Origin: Rickettsia typhi
Lineage (GTDB): Bacteria; Pseudomonadota; Alphaproteobacteria; Rickettsiales; Deianiraeaceae
NCBI GenBank assembly: GCA_945861725.1
Contig: CAMAVJ010000003.1
Location: forward strand, 62,001-126,000
Direction: 5' to 3'
DNA: 64,000 bases
Below the pieces are notes generated by a model. That model saw nothing but the letters and a program-made list of their open reading frames with translations, made no database searches and was not told where the DNA came from. The stretch's first letter is position 1. Each line of letters opens with the position of its first letter. The translations under genes were made by a program, and so were the position numbers. Below are positions 43,282 through 53,835 of this stretch, one piece after another.

Positions 43282-43716
43282 ATGAATAATGGGAAAAAAC
43301 CGGATGGTTCTTTTAAATTAATTTTACAAGCTGGAAAGGCAAACCCTGCTCCACCAATTGGTCCTGCTATGGGTCAACGAGGTTTAAATATTATGGAATT
43401 TTGTAAACAGTTCAATGAGGCAACGGCTAAAATGTCTGGTCCTGTTCCTGTAATCATTAATTTCTATAAAGACAAAAAATTTTATATTGAAATTAAAACA
43501 CCTCCTGCATCTTATATGATTCTTGAGGCTCTTGGTCTCAAAAATGGATCGAAAGAAGCTGGTAAAGTTACAGTTGGTGATGTAAGGAGATCTAAATTAG
43601 AAGAGATTGCTAAAACAAAAATGCAGGATATGACTGCAAATTCTGTCGAAGCAGCTGTTTTAACTCTTGCTGGAACTGCCCTTTCTATGGGTATAACAGT
43701 TGATAATAACGCTTAA
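43282..43716 (+). CDS. rplK: 50S ribosomal protein L11
   Basis: A 144-residue protein at the GTPase-associated centre. LILQAGKANPAPPIGPAMGQRGLNIMEFCKQFN is the N-terminal domain. The C-terminal rRNA-binding domain has KVTVGDVRRSKLEEIAKTKMQDM and ends LAGTALSMGITV. The length and gene order are normal. Confidence 0.98.
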   Translation: MNNGKKPDGSFKLILQAGKANPAPPIGPAMGQRGLNIMEFCKQFNEATAKMSGPVPVIINFYKDKKFYIEIKTPPASYMILEALGLKNGSKEAGKVTVGDVRRSKLEEIAKTKMQDMTANSVEAAVLTLAGTALSMGITVDNNA

Positions 43717-43726
43717 TAATAAAAAT

Positions 43727-44431
43727 ATGACACAATCTAAACGCATTAAAGGTTTTTTAAAAAACTCTCAAATAGACCTCAACAAGGATTATACACTTGA
43801 CGAGGCAGTTTCAGTCATTTCACAATACGCAAAAAGCTCAACAACAAAATTCCCCGAATCGGTTGATGCACATGTGATTCTTGGTGTCGATCCTTCAAAA
43901 GGCGACCAAGTTGTGAAATCAACCGTTACACTTCCACACGGAACAGGTAGAGTTGTTCGCGTTATCGTTTTTGCCGAAGGTGATGATGCAAAAAAAGCAC
44001 TTGAATCTGGTGCTATTGCCGCTGGCGGTGATGATCTTATCGACCGCGTGAAAAACGGTTTTATGGATTTTGACAAATGTATAGCAACTCCAAGTATTAT
44101 GAAAAAACTTGCACCACTTGGTAAAGTCCTTGGACCTCGCAACCTTATGCCAAACCCAAAACTTGGAACAGTTACGCAGGATGTTGTTGAAACTGTAAAA
44201 TCCTTCATCGGTGGAAAAATTGAATACAGAACAGGAAAAGACCCCGTTGTTCGCGTTTCCGTTGGTCGTGCAAATTTTGATTCTGTAAAAATTATCGAAA
44301 ATCTTAAGGAACTTGTTCAATCAATAAAACAAGCTAAGCCATCAACAATAAAAGGTTCGTATATCATAAAATTACACCTTTCAACAACGATGTCTGGCTT
44401 TAGTTTGAAAATTCCTGCCTCTTTTTTATAA
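43727..44431 (+). CDS. rplA: 50S ribosomal protein L1
   Basis: A 234-residue protein of the L1 stalk. MTQSKRIKGFLKNS marks the start. GRVVRVIVFAEGDDAKKALESGA, MKKLAPLGKVLGPRNLMPNPKLGTVT and IEYRTGKDP are L1 signatures. The ATG at 43727 gives the expected N terminus; a frame start at 43700 would overlap rplK. In E. coli L1 represses its own operon. Confidence 0.98.
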   Translation: MTQSKRIKGFLKNSQIDLNKDYTLDEAVSVISQYAKSSTTKFPESVDAHVILGVDPSKGDQVVKSTVTLPHGTGRVVRVIVFAEGDDAKKALESGAIAAGGDDLIDRVKNGFMDFDKCIATPSIMKKLAPLGKVLGPRNLMPNPKLGTVTQDVVETVKSFIGGKIEYRTGKDPVVRVSVGRANFDSVKIIENLKELVQSIKQAKPSTIKGSYIIKLHLSTTMSGFSLKIPASFL

Positions 44432-44447
44432 AATACAAAATTAATAC

Positions 44448-44453
44448 TTGACT
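44448..44453 (+). promoter_or_regulatory. Possible -35 element of the rplJ-rplL operon
   Basis: TTGACT, 46 bases before the rplJ start, followed by TATAAA after 11 bases and TTTTAA after 17. It lies in the 68-base gap after rplA. I cannot recognise the L10 leader structure in this short gap. Confidence 0.35.
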
Positions 44454-44499
44454 TTTTAAAAAGTATAAATTTTAAACAAAAACTAGTTTCGTTACAAAT

Positions 44500-45012
44500 A
44501 TGGATAAAAGTTCAAAAAGTGAGTTGGTTGTTAATCTTAAAGGTATGTACTCTTCTCACGCATATGTTTTCGTTGTGAATACATCTGGACTACTAGCAAA
44601 CACAAATAATGAAATTCGTAAGAGACTTTTAAAAGCTAAAGCAACCACTATCGTTGCAAAAAACACTCTTAATGATATTGCCGTAAGGGATACATCTCAC
44701 GCAATTATTTCGCAGGTTTTGGTTGGTCAAAATATGTCAATTTTTGCAACAGACCCTGTTGAGGTTGCAAAAATCTTAAGCAACTACGCCAAAGATGAAT
44801 CTTCAGGTGTGAAAATCGTCGGAGTTTCTGATGGAAAAAATTTCTACGGAGAAGGTTATGTAAAGACGCTTGCAACGATGCCAAGTATGGAAGTTATTCG
44901 TGCGTCATTACTTTCCGTTATACAATCCGTTCCAAGAAAAATTGCCTACTCTTTACTGTACTACCCAACTGCGATTGGTCGCGTAATTAGTAGCAATTTT
45001 AACCCAAAATAA
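44500..45012 (+). CDS. rplJ: 50S ribosomal protein L10
   Basis: A 170-residue protein forming the base of the L7/L12 stalk. KSELVVNLKGMYSSHAYVFVVNTSGLLANTNNEIRKRLLKAKATTIVAKNTLNDIAV is the N-terminal rRNA-binding domain. The C-terminal helix (SLLSVIQSVPRKIAYSLLYYPTAIGRVI) holds the L12 dimers. rplL follows after 18 bases. Confidence 0.96.
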   Translation: MDKSSKSELVVNLKGMYSSHAYVFVVNTSGLLANTNNEIRKRLLKAKATTIVAKNTLNDIAVRDTSHAIISQVLVGQNMSIFATDPVEVAKILSNYAKDESSGVKIVGVSDGKNFYGEGYVKTLATMPSMEVIRASLLSVIQSVPRKIAYSLLYYPTAIGRVISSNFNPK

Positions 45013-45030
45013 TAACTTTTTAATATATAT

Positions 45031-45402
45031 ATGGCTGATTTACAACAAATTGTTGATAAACTTTCTTCTTTAACAATCCTTGAAGCTGCTGAACTTGTTA
45101 AACAACTTGAAACGACATGGGGTGTTTCTGCTGCCGCTCCCGTTGCTGCTGCCGTTTCTGGTGGTGCCGCTGTTGCCGTTGCCGAAGAGCAAACAGAATT
45201 TACCGTTACCCTTGTGAGTGCTGGTGAGAAAAAAATTGAAGTAATCAAAGAAGTTCGTGCAATTACTGGTCTTGGCTTGAAAGAGGCAAAAGATCTCGTT
45301 GATAGTGCACCTAAAGCTGTCAAAGAAGGTGTGTCAAAAGCTGATGCTGAAGATATAAAAAAGAAGCTTGAGGCTGCTGGTGCCAAAGTTGAAGTTAAAT
45401 AA
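45031..45402 (+). CDS. rplL: 50S ribosomal protein L7/L12
   Basis: A 123-residue stalk protein that recruits GTPase factors. The N-terminal dimer helices ([24 protein letters not shown]) are followed by an Ala/Val-rich hinge. The globular domain has [30 protein letters not shown]. The length and composition are normal. Confidence 0.98.
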   Translation: MADLQQIVDKLSSLTILEAAELVKQLETTWGVSAAAPVAAAVSGGAAVAVAEEQTEFTVTLVSAGEKKIEVIKEVRAITGLGLKEAKDLVDSAPKAVKEGVSKADAEDIKKKLEAAGAKVEVK

Positions 45403-45462
45403 TACATTTAACATACTTTTTGGTGTGATGCATCGTAATTGACATATCTATTTATCGTATTG

Positions 45463-48400
45463 ATGATTGAAAGAATAAATATAGACCCTTATAAATTTTA
45501 TAACGATAATTCGTCTTCCCTTTTGGAGTTCCAAAAGCGGTCTTATAGCGATTTTTTGAAACCTAATAAAGACCTTCATAGCTTTTATCGTGATATTTCA
45601 ATGGAGTCTATACTTCGTTCAGTATTTCCGATATCCGATACATTTGGATCTCTTTCAATTGAATATGTAGCACACAGGTTAACAAAGCCGAAGTACAGTG
45701 AGCAAGAGTGTATAGATCGTGGATTTACATACTCTTGCACCCTCTACGTTACAATTAGGATGTTTTACTACGAAATGGATGAGGCTTCTGGTGTTGCAGA
45801 AGTTGCTGCCATCAAGGAGCAAGAAGTACTTCTTTGTGAAATTCCCTTAATGTCATTAAATGCGGGATCTTTTATTTTAAATGGAGTTCAAAAGGTTGTT
45901 GTGTCTCAAATACACCGATCACCAGGCATTTTCTTCGAAAGGGATATTCAACGAGGTGCACTTGGGTACACCGCGTCTGTAATACCATACCGCGGAAATT
46001 GGATGGATTTTGAATTTGATGCAAAAGGTATACTATACTTCAGAATAAATCGCAAGAAAAAAATTCACTCAGCATTTGTATTGTCATCCTTTGGAAAATC
46101 ATCTCAGGAGATTATCGATACATTTTGCCAATCGCTTACTTTATCAGTTGTAAATGGTAAAATAGGTGTTTTACTTGATCAATTCGGCAAAAATATTCCA
46201 TTTGATTTACTTGATGAAAATGGCAATGTTATGATTCACGCTGGTGCAAAAAACAAAAAATCTTTACAAAAAACTCACACCAATGTATATATTACTCGCG
46301 AAAGTATTATTGGTTCGATTTTTGCTAAAAACTTTTCAATTAACGACGTCCAATTCGAATCTGGCACTCTAATAACAAGCTCAATTGCCGATGTTGTTTT
46401 GCAAAATGACTGTCAATTTTCAATTTTAGATGTCGCAGAATCGCATGATACCAGTATAATATCATTCGTTAAAAAACACATTGAAACTCCAGAAAGATCG
46501 ATGCGTAATATTCTTAAATCACTCCGTCCAGGCGTTGTTATTAGAGATGAAGATATTGCACCTTTGTTTGAAAAGCTTTTTTCTATCCAATCATCGTATG
46601 ATCTTTCGGTAGTTGGTCGATACAAGATCAACCTTGAATTTGGTACAAATATTGAATCAACATGTTTGACTGCGGACGATGTTCATAATACAATCGCCAA
46701 ACTTTTGCATATAAAATTCCACAACCTACCAGTGCAGGATCTTGATAGTTTAAAAAATCGTCGAGTTCGTGGCGTTGGTGAGCTTTTTGGTAATGTTTTT
46801 AAAACATCACTTGCAAAATTATCTCGCTCTTGTGTTGAAAAAATGAACTCTGGAACTCCAGAATCACTTATGCCATCTGACATCATCTCACCTTCGATCG
46901 TTTCTTCAGATGTCAGAGATTTCTTCCTTCTTTCACAACTTTCTCAATTTGCCGACCAAACCAATCCCCTTTCAGAAATTGTTCACAAAAGAAGGATTTC
47001 CGCTCTTGGACCTGGTGGTTTGAACCGTGATAGAGCTGGTTTTGAGGTTCGTGATGTGCATCATAGTCACTATGGAAGGATTTGTCCAATTGAGACGCCA
47101 GAGGGTGCCAACATTGGATTGATCAATACTCTTGCACTTTATGCAAAAATTAATCACTACGGTTTCATAGCAACACCTTATAGAAAAGTTGTTGATGGGA
47201 AAATACAAAGTGAAATTGAATATCTTGATTCAATTCAAGAGTCTGATAAAAAAGTTCTTGAAACTGATGAATTATTTATAGACTTTCAGAAGCAAGAACT
47301 CAAGCCTGGACTAGTTAGATGTCGCGTCAATGGTGATTTTAAAATGGTTGATTATTCTGAAATTGACTATGTTGAGGTGAACCCTAAACAAATTATATCA
47401 GTTGCTTCTGCTCTTGTACCTTTCATCGAAAGCAACGATGCTTCTCGTGCCTTAATGGGTGCAAATATGCAAAGACAAGCAGTTCCTCTTGTAAATCCAC
47501 AAGCTCCAATTATTGGAACTGGGATGGAAAAGGATATAATATCAAGTACCACTGTTTCAGTTTTTGCTGACAACATCGGTATCGTGTATGATGTTAATGA
47601 TAAATTTATCATTGTTAAAACAAATAATCACGAAAAACCATTTGATATATATAACATCCATAAGTTCAACAGGACGAACCAAAGTACATGCTTCAATCAC
47701 AATATTATTGTAAACATTGGTGACCAAGTGCAAAAAGGAGACATTCTAGCGAGTGGACCAAGTACACAAGGTGGCGAACTTGCTATTGGGCAGAACCTTT
47801 TGGCAGCATTCTCATCGTGGTATGGTTATAATTTTGAAGATGCTATTGTTATTTCCGAAAAAGTGGCAAAATCTGATGTATTTACTTCAATTCACATTGA
47901 GGAATTTGAAGCCGTTATTCGTGATACTCGCCTTGGAGCTGAAGAAGTGACAAGAGACATTCCAAATATCTCAGACGAAATTTTGACAAAACTTGATGAA
48001 TCTGGTATTGTAAATATTGGTGCTTATGTTGAATCTGGTGATATTCTTGTTGGAAAGGTTACTCCAAAAAATGAAGACGTCCTTACTGCTGAAGAAAAAC
48101 TTTTGAAAGCGATTTTTGGTGAAAGAAATAGCCGTGTAAAAAACACCTCATTAATTGTTCCGCCGGGAATTTCTGGAAATGTTGTAAATGTGAAAATCTT
48201 TACAAAGGGTGGTGTGAATAAAGTTGAGCGTGCTAAGGAAATCGATGCGATGTCAATTGCCAAAATTAAGCGTGAATTTGATAAAAAGAACGAAATTATC
48301 AATGAAACATTTGAGTCCGCAGTCAACAACCTCATACTTCAACACAATGTTATTGCTACAAGTAGAGTTAAAAACTTCAACGCAAAAATTTCTTCTGATG

Positions 48401-49479
48401 AACTTACGAAGTTTATTATTAAAGATAAATTTAAATTTGTACTTGATGGCGAACTTGCTGGTGATACCGCACAGAACGCTCTTTCTAATATGAAAGATTT
48501 GTACATAAAAGCACTTGATGACAACAAAAAGGAATGTGAAGATCGTATTGAAAACATTCTTAATGGCAACGATCTTCCAAACGGAGTATTGATGTCCGTG
48601 AAAGTCTACGTTGCAATCAAAAGAAAACTTCAACCTGGAGATAAAATGTCTGGTAGACATGGTAATAAAGGTGTTGTTTCAGTTGTACTTCCAGTTGAAG
48701 ATATGCCTTATCTTGAAGATGGAACACCAGTTGACATTGTTTTGAACCCACTAGGTATTGCAAACCGTATGAATATTGGTCAAATTCTTGAGGTTCACCT
48801 CGGAATGGCTTCGCGTTTACTTGGTCAAAAATTAAACACAATGCTTGAGGAAAAAAATGCTAAAGATGACATCCTTGCACTTTTAAAAAATGCATTTGGT
48901 GATAAGGCAGATATTGAATCCTTAAAAAACCTTCCATCAAATAATTTTAATAAAAGTATTAAAAAATGGAAAGATGGTGTGAAAATTTCAACATCTTCAT
49001 TCCAGTCCGCTTCTGATGAGGCAATTTCTCGTGTATTTGAATCACTTGGTGTGAGTAGAACAGGAAAATTTCCACTTTACGATGGTCTTACGGGTGAAAA
49101 GTTTGATAGAGATGTCACAGTCGGTGTTATGTACATGCTTAAGCTCCACCACCTTGTAGAAGCGAAAGTTCATGCAAGATCCGTTGGTCCTTACTCACTT
49201 GTTACTCAACAACCGCTTGGTGGTCGTTCATACTTCGGTGGTCAAAGATTCGGAGAAATGGAATGCTGGGCTCTTCAAGCTTATGGTGCTGCTTACACTC
49301 TTCAAGAAATGCTTACCGTTAAATCGGACGATATTCAAGGAAGATCTGCAATGTATACATCAATTGTTCGTGGAGATTACACATTTAAACATGGAACTCC
49401 TGAATCTTGTAATGTAATGCTCAAAGAATTACGCTCACTTGGCTTAAATGTTGAGCTTGATTACAATGAAGAAATATAA
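45463..49479 (+). CDS. rpoB: DNA-directed RNA polymerase subunit beta
   Basis: A 1338-residue catalytic subunit. The rifampicin-binding region reads SQFADQTNPLSEIVHKRRIS and then ALGPGGLNRDRAGFEVRDVH, with the His and Ser residues most often changed in resistance still present. GRICPIETPEGANIGLI, DKMSGRHGNKGVVS and VGVMYMLKLHHLVEAKVHARSVGPYSLVTQQPLGG are further beta motifs. MIERINIDPYKFYNDN fixes the start at 45463; a TTG in frame at 45439 is part of a TTGACA and is unlikely to be used. Confidence 0.98.
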   Translation: MIERINIDPYKFYNDNSSSLLEFQKRSYSDFLKPNKDLHSFYRDISMESILRSVFPISDTFGSLSIEYVAHRLTKPKYSEQECIDRGFTYSCTLYVTIRMFYYEMDEASGVAEVAAIKEQEVLLCEIPLMSLNAGSFILNGVQKVVVSQIHRSPGIFFERDIQRGALGYTASVIPYRGNWMDFEFDAKGILYFRINRKKKIHSAFVLSSFGKSSQEIIDTFCQSLTLSVVNGKIGVLLDQFGKNIPFDLLDENGNVMIHAGAKNKKSLQKTHTNVYITRESIIGSIFAKNFSINDVQFESGTLITSSIADVVLQNDCQFSILDVAESHDTSIISFVKKHIETPERSMRNILKSLRPGVVIRDEDIAPLFEKLFSIQSSYDLSVVGRYKINLEFGTNIESTCLTADDVHNTIAKLLHIKFHNLPVQDLDSLKNRRVRGVGELFGNVFKTSLAKLSRSCVEKMNSGTPESLMPSDIISPSIVSSDVRDFFLLSQLSQFADQTNPLSEIVHKRRISALGPGGLNRDRAGFEVRDVHHSHYGRICPIETPEGANIGLINTLALYAKINHYGFIATPYRKVVDGKIQSEIEYLDSIQESDKKVLETDELFIDFQKQELKPGLVRCRVNGDFKMVDYSEIDYVEVNPKQIISVASALVPFIESNDASRALMGANMQRQAVPLVNPQAPIIGTGMEKDIISSTTVSVFADNIGIVYDVNDKFIIVKTNNHEKPFDIYNIHKFNRTNQSTCFNHNIIVNIGDQVQKGDILASGPSTQGGELAIGQNLLAAFSSWYGYNFEDAIVISEKVAKSDVFTSIHIEEFEAVIRDTRLGAEEVTRDIPNISDEILTKLDESGIVNIGAYVESGDILVGKVTPKNEDVLTAEEKLLKAIFGERNSRVKNTSLIVPPGISGNVVNVKIFTKGGVNKVERAKEIDAMSIAKIKREFDKKNEIINETFESAVNNLILQHNVIATSRVKNFNAKISSDELTKFIIKDKFKFVLDGELAGDTAQNALSNMKDLYIKALDDNKKECEDRIENILNGNDLPNGVLMSVKVYVAIKRKLQPGDKMSGRHGNKGVVSVVLPVEDMPYLEDGTPVDIVLNPLGIANRMNIGQILEVHLGMASRLLGQKLNTMLEEKNAKDDILALLKNAFGDKADIESLKNLPSNNFNKSIKKWKDGVKISTSSFQSASDEAISRVFESLGVSRTGKFPLYDGLTGEKFDRDVTVGVMYMLKLHHLVEAKVHARSVGPYSLVTQQPLGGRSYFGGQRFGEMECWALQAYGAAYTLQEMLTVKSDDIQGRSAMYTSIVRGDYTFKHGTPESCNVMLKELRSLGLNVELDYNEEI

Positions 49480-49504
49480 AATTAATATAAATTTTTGCTA
49501 GACT

Positions 49505-52500
49505 ATGTCTGAGATTACACCAAGAGAATTCTTTGATAAAAACACATTCAATAGTGTTAAAATCGGAATTGCTACACTGGAAGACATTATGCAGTGGTCT
49601 TATGGTGAAGTTACAAAGCCTGAGACCATCAACTACCGTACATACAAACCGGAAAAGGATGGTCTTTTTTGTGCAAAAATCTTTGGTCCAATCAGGGATT
49701 ACGAGTGTCTTTGTGGAAAATACCGTAAAATTAAATACAAAGGTATTATTTGTGAAAAATGTGGTGTTGAAGTTACGAAGTCATCCGTTCGTCGCGAAAG
49801 AATGGGGCATATTAAGCTGATTTCACCAGTAGTTCATACATGGTTCTTGCATTCACTTCCTTCAAGGATTGCCACACTTTTGGATGTCCAACTCAAAGAG
49901 GTAGAAAATGTAATTCATTTTAACAAATACATTGTAACAGACTCTGGAAGCTCTCCGCTTTCAAAATCAACCACAATGCTTCCTTCTGAATATGATGACG
50001 CACTTGATAAATATGGCGAAGATACATTTAAAGTTGGAATTGGAGCTGATGCTATCAAAAGTTTGCTATCATCTCTAGATCTTAAACGCGAAAAGGAAAT
50101 AGCACTCGATTCCTTGAAAGCTACATCTTCATTGATCAAAAGGAACTCTATGATCAAAAGAATTAATATTATTAACGACTTTTTACAATCTGGAAATAGA
50201 CCAGAATTAATGGTGCTTGATGTCATTCCCGTTCTACCACCTGATTTACGCCCACTTGTTATGCTTGATACGGGTAAATTTGCATCATCGGATTTGAACG
50301 AACTTTACAGAAGGGTGATAAACAGAAATAACCGTCTAAAAACATTACTTGATTTAGACGCTCCTGATATCATCATAAAAAATGAAAAAAGAATGCTTCA
50401 AGAATCAGTTGATGCTTTATTTGATAACGACCGCAGAACAAAAATTACAAACGCAAGCGGAAGAGTATTCAAATCATTAAGTTCAATTTTAAGTGGAAAG
50501 CAAGGTCGATTTAGACAAAACCTTCTTGGTAAAAGGGTAGATTACTCCGGTCGCTCAGTTATTACCGTTGGTCCAAATTTAGAAATTTACCAATGTGGAC
50601 TTCCAAAGGTTATGGCTCTTGAGCTTTTCAAGCCCTTTATTTACTCAAAACTTGAACTATATGGAATTGCAAAATCCATCAAAGCCGCTAAGGATTTAAT
50701 TGACGAAGAAGATCCTATCGTTTGGCAAATCTTAAAAGAGGTTGTTACAAATCACCCAGTTTTACTTAACAGAGCACCAACTCTTCACAGACTTGGTATC
50801 CAAGCATTTGAACCAATTCTGATTGAAACGAAGGCAATTCAATTGCACCCTTTGGTTTGTACCGCATTTAATGCTGACTTTGATGGCGACCAAATGGCAG
50901 TACATGTACCGCTTTCAATTGAATCACGTATGGAGGCTCGCGTTTTAATGATGTCCACAAACAACACGCTAAGTCCATCAAGTGGTGACCCTATCGTTGT
51001 TCCAACTCAAGATGTTGTTCTCGGAATTTACTATATGACCCGTCTTGCATCGGATTTACCAGTATGCTCAGTAAAATTTTCTTCAGTTGAAGAAATTGAC
51101 AAAGCACTAGATTTAAAACAAATCACCATTAACTCTGAAATTACATTTGTTCATTGTGTTGATGGAAAATCTACTCCATACCAAACAATAGCAGGAAGGG
51201 TTAAACTATTCAAAACCCTTGGTGAGCAAAACAAAATTCCATTTTCATTTTTTAATAAATGTTTTACAAAATCTGATATTTCCGAGCTTTTAAAGCTTGT
51301 AAATACGAATTTCTCACAAGGATTCCTTGCAGAATTTGCAAACAACTTAATGAGACTTGGCTTTAAGTCGTCAACTATGTCTGGAATTTCCGTTGGTAAG
51401 GATGATATTCTCGTTCCTTCATCAAAAGAAGCACGCGTTGCGGAAGCTATGAAAAAAGTTGAAGCATATGAAAAACAATTTGCAGAAGGTTACATCACTG
51501 CTCGTGAAAAATACAATAAAGTTACTGATATTTGGCACGAATGTACTGATCAAGTCGCAAGTGATATGATGGTCGGTTTCCAAAGGGGTTCTGAAACATC
51601 AAAAATTAATACAGTATTCACAATTGTAAATTCAGGAGCAAGGGGTTCAATCACGCAGTTAAAACAATTTGCTGGTATGCGTGGTCTGATGGTAAAAACA
51701 TCTGGTGAAATTCTTGAAACTCCAATTCTTTCGAACTTCAAACAAGGTTTAAAAGTGGGTGAGTATTTCAACTCCGCACATGGAGCAAGAAAGGGTCTTG
51801 CCGATACATCACTTAAAACTGCCGATGCTGGTTACTTAACAAGACGACTTGTCGACGTTGCACAAAACTGTGTCGTCGTTCAAGATGACTGTGGAGCAAA
51901 GGAAGGAATTGAACTAAAATCACGATTCCAAGATGGTAAAATCGTTGAATCTGCTGGCTCACTTGCAAATGGTCGAGTTGCATTGACGGACATCATCCAC
52001 AATGGTAGTGTAATTATAACTGCTGGAGAAATGATATCTTTTGCGAAATCTCAAGAAATTGTTGACGCAGAAATTAACGAACTACATGTACGTACACCAA
52101 TTAAGTGTAATCTTGAATACGGCGTTTGTGCAAAATGTTATGGTAAAGATATATCTTCAAGCGGATACGCTTCCATTGGTCAAGCTGTTGGAATTATTGC
52201 TGCACAGTCCATTGGTGAACCTGGAACTCAACTAACGATGAGAACATTCCACTCTGGTGGTGTTGCATTGCGTGGAATTCAAAAACCTTTAATCGAATCG
52301 GAACACGATGGCTCTATTGTGTTTGACAACCTTCAATTTGTGGTTAATCCTCAAGGTGACAAACTTGTTACAACAAACTCCGCTCACGTTTCGGTTATTA
52401 CAAACGATTCGCGTGTGAATAAACATAAAATTCCTTATGGTGCAAAGCTGTTTGTGGAAGAAGGTCAGAAAGTGAAAAAGTCTGACAAAATTGCCTCAAT

Positions 52501-53542
52501 TGATATGCACTCAACGCCAATTATTTCAGAATACTCTGGTAAGGCGATTTTAACAGACTGTGTACGCAACACTTCATACCAAGAAGCTTATGACGAAACA
52601 TCTGGTACTTCAATTAAAACGATCATTGAATCTTCAATGCATCCTGCTATTAAATTTGAAATGAATGGTCAAGTTGTAAAAACGCAGACTGGTCACGATG
52701 CAATTTACTACCTTCCGGTTGGCACAAATATTTACCTCAGCGAAGGTGTATTTATTTCAACTGGTGATATCGTTGCACAATTGCCAATGTCCGCTCAAAA
52801 AACAAAAGACATCACTGGTGGTCTTCCAAGGGTTGTTGATATTTTCGAAGCACGCAAACCAAAAAATCCTGAAATTATTTCTCCATTCGATGGAGTAATT
52901 ATGGAAATTAAAAACTTCAAAACAAAGAAAAAGATCGCAATTCAGGATTCTAAAACGGGCGAAATCGTTAATATATCCGCTCAAGGTAATGCAAGAATTG
53001 CAGTACATATTGGTGCTCATATTTTAAAAGGCGAGACGATCGTAGTTGGCGAAAGGAATGCGTATGATATTCTAGAAGTTGGCGGAGTTGATGCCTTAAT
53101 TGAATATATGATTGACGAAATTCAATCAGTATATAAACTTCAAGGTGTAAAAATTAATAATAAACACATTGAGGTTATTATACGATATATGCTTCAAAAA
53201 TACGAAGTTATTGAACCAGGAGATTCTAATCTTTTCAAATTTCAAAAGATTTCTCGCAATATGTTGCACGAAATTAATGAGCAAATTGGTCAGGAAGCTG
53301 GAAATAAAGTTATTGCAAAACCCGTTTTACAAGGAATTACAAAAGCCTCACTTCAAACAGATTCATTTATATCGTCCGCTTCATTCCAAGAAACAACGAA
53401 AGTCCTTACCGATGCTGCGATTTCTTGCAAAGTCGATTACCTTCGTGGCGTGAAAGAAAATGTTGTAATGGGTAAAATTATTCCTGCGGGAACTGGTCTT
53501 GTCGTTGATAAAATTCTCGAAGAAGCTGAAAGAATGAAATGA
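49505..53542 (+). CDS. rpoC: DNA-directed RNA polymerase subunit beta'
   Basis: A 1345-residue catalytic subunit. The N-terminal zinc site is CLCGKYRK followed by CEKCGVEV. GKRVDYSGRSVI and the catalytic loop NADFDGDQMAVHVPLS (three Asp binding magnesium) follow. The second zinc site is near CGAKEG and CNLEYGVCAKCYG. The trigger loop is AAQSIGEPGTQLTMRTFHSGGVA. The ATG overlaps nothing and lies 25 bases after rpoB. Confidence 0.98.
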   Translation: MSEITPREFFDKNTFNSVKIGIATLEDIMQWSYGEVTKPETINYRTYKPEKDGLFCAKIFGPIRDYECLCGKYRKIKYKGIICEKCGVEVTKSSVRRERMGHIKLISPVVHTWFLHSLPSRIATLLDVQLKEVENVIHFNKYIVTDSGSSPLSKSTTMLPSEYDDALDKYGEDTFKVGIGADAIKSLLSSLDLKREKEIALDSLKATSSLIKRNSMIKRINIINDFLQSGNRPELMVLDVIPVLPPDLRPLVMLDTGKFASSDLNELYRRVINRNNRLKTLLDLDAPDIIIKNEKRMLQESVDALFDNDRRTKITNASGRVFKSLSSILSGKQGRFRQNLLGKRVDYSGRSVITVGPNLEIYQCGLPKVMALELFKPFIYSKLELYGIAKSIKAAKDLIDEEDPIVWQILKEVVTNHPVLLNRAPTLHRLGIQAFEPILIETKAIQLHPLVCTAFNADFDGDQMAVHVPLSIESRMEARVLMMSTNNTLSPSSGDPIVVPTQDVVLGIYYMTRLASDLPVCSVKFSSVEEIDKALDLKQITINSEITFVHCVDGKSTPYQTIAGRVKLFKTLGEQNKIPFSFFNKCFTKSDISELLKLVNTNFSQGFLAEFANNLMRLGFKSSTMSGISVGKDDILVPSSKEARVAEAMKKVEAYEKQFAEGYITAREKYNKVTDIWHECTDQVASDMMVGFQRGSETSKINTVFTIVNSGARGSITQLKQFAGMRGLMVKTSGEILETPILSNFKQGLKVGEYFNSAHGARKGLADTSLKTADAGYLTRRLVDVAQNCVVVQDDCGAKEGIELKSRFQDGKIVESAGSLANGRVALTDIIHNGSVIITAGEMISFAKSQEIVDAEINELHVRTPIKCNLEYGVCAKCYGKDISSSGYASIGQAVGIIAAQSIGEPGTQLTMRTFHSGGVALRGIQKPLIESEHDGSIVFDNLQFVVNPQGDKLVTTNSAHVSVITNDSRVNKHKIPYGAKLFVEEGQKVKKSDKIASIDMHSTPIISEYSGKAILTDCVRNTSYQEAYDETSGTSIKTIIESSMHPAIKFEMNGQVVKTQTGHDAIYYLPVGTNIYLSEGVFISTGDIVAQLPMSAQKTKDITGGLPRVVDIFEARKPKNPEIISPFDGVIMEIKNFKTKKKIAIQDSKTGEIVNISAQGNARIAVHIGAHILKGETIVVGERNAYDILEVGGVDALIEYMIDEIQSVYKLQGVKINNKHIEVIIRYMLQKYEVIEPGDSNLFKFQKISRNMLHEINEQIGQEAGNKVIAKPVLQGITKASLQTDSFISSASFQETTKVLTDAAISCKVDYLRGVKENVVMGKIIPAGTGLVVDKILEEAERMK

Positions 53543-53814
53543 TTAATATTTTTGATATAACCGATGCAGTTCATATGTGGATTGGTATTGATTTTATCAG
53601 AAACTTTGTTGAATTTCATTCGCACGAGGACGGAGTGATGAAGTTGTATTTTTACTTTGCATCTGTTTTTTGGATTTACATCTTCTTCTGTACTTTGCTT
53701 GTTGTTTGGATGATATACATTGGCTCTAAACATCACCGCAGAATGAATAAAGTGAAGAAGAAAAGATACGATAAAGTTTTAGCACAATTTACGCAGTCGC
53801 AACTTAACAATTAA
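53539..53814 (+). CDS. Small membrane protein coupled to rpoC
   Basis: A 91-residue protein with one long hydrophobic segment (about residues 36-62) and a basic C terminus (HHRRMNKVKKKRYDKVL). The ATG overlaps the rpoC stop as ATGA, so it is translated with rpoC. I do not recognise a family. Confidence 0.6.
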   Translation: MINIFDITDAVHMWIGIDFIRNFVEFHSHEDGVMKLYFYFASVFWIYIFFCTLLVVWMIYIGSKHHRRMNKVKKKRYDKVLAQFTQSQLNN

Positions 53815-53835
53815 CTGTAATAAACTTTCCGATAT

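Noticed and set aside
43789..44320. Minus-strand open frames of 130-140 codons across rplA
   Set aside because: They are shadows of the highly conserved L1 gene.
44432..44499. L10-type autoregulatory leader before rplJ
   Set aside because: The gap is only 68 bases, with no kink-turn or stem pattern that I can recognise.
45439..45462. TTG start for rpoB eight codons upstream
   Set aside because: MIERINIDPYKFYNDN is the normal RpoB start, and the TTG belongs to a TTGACA sequence. That TTGACA is also too close to the ATG to be a usual -35 element.
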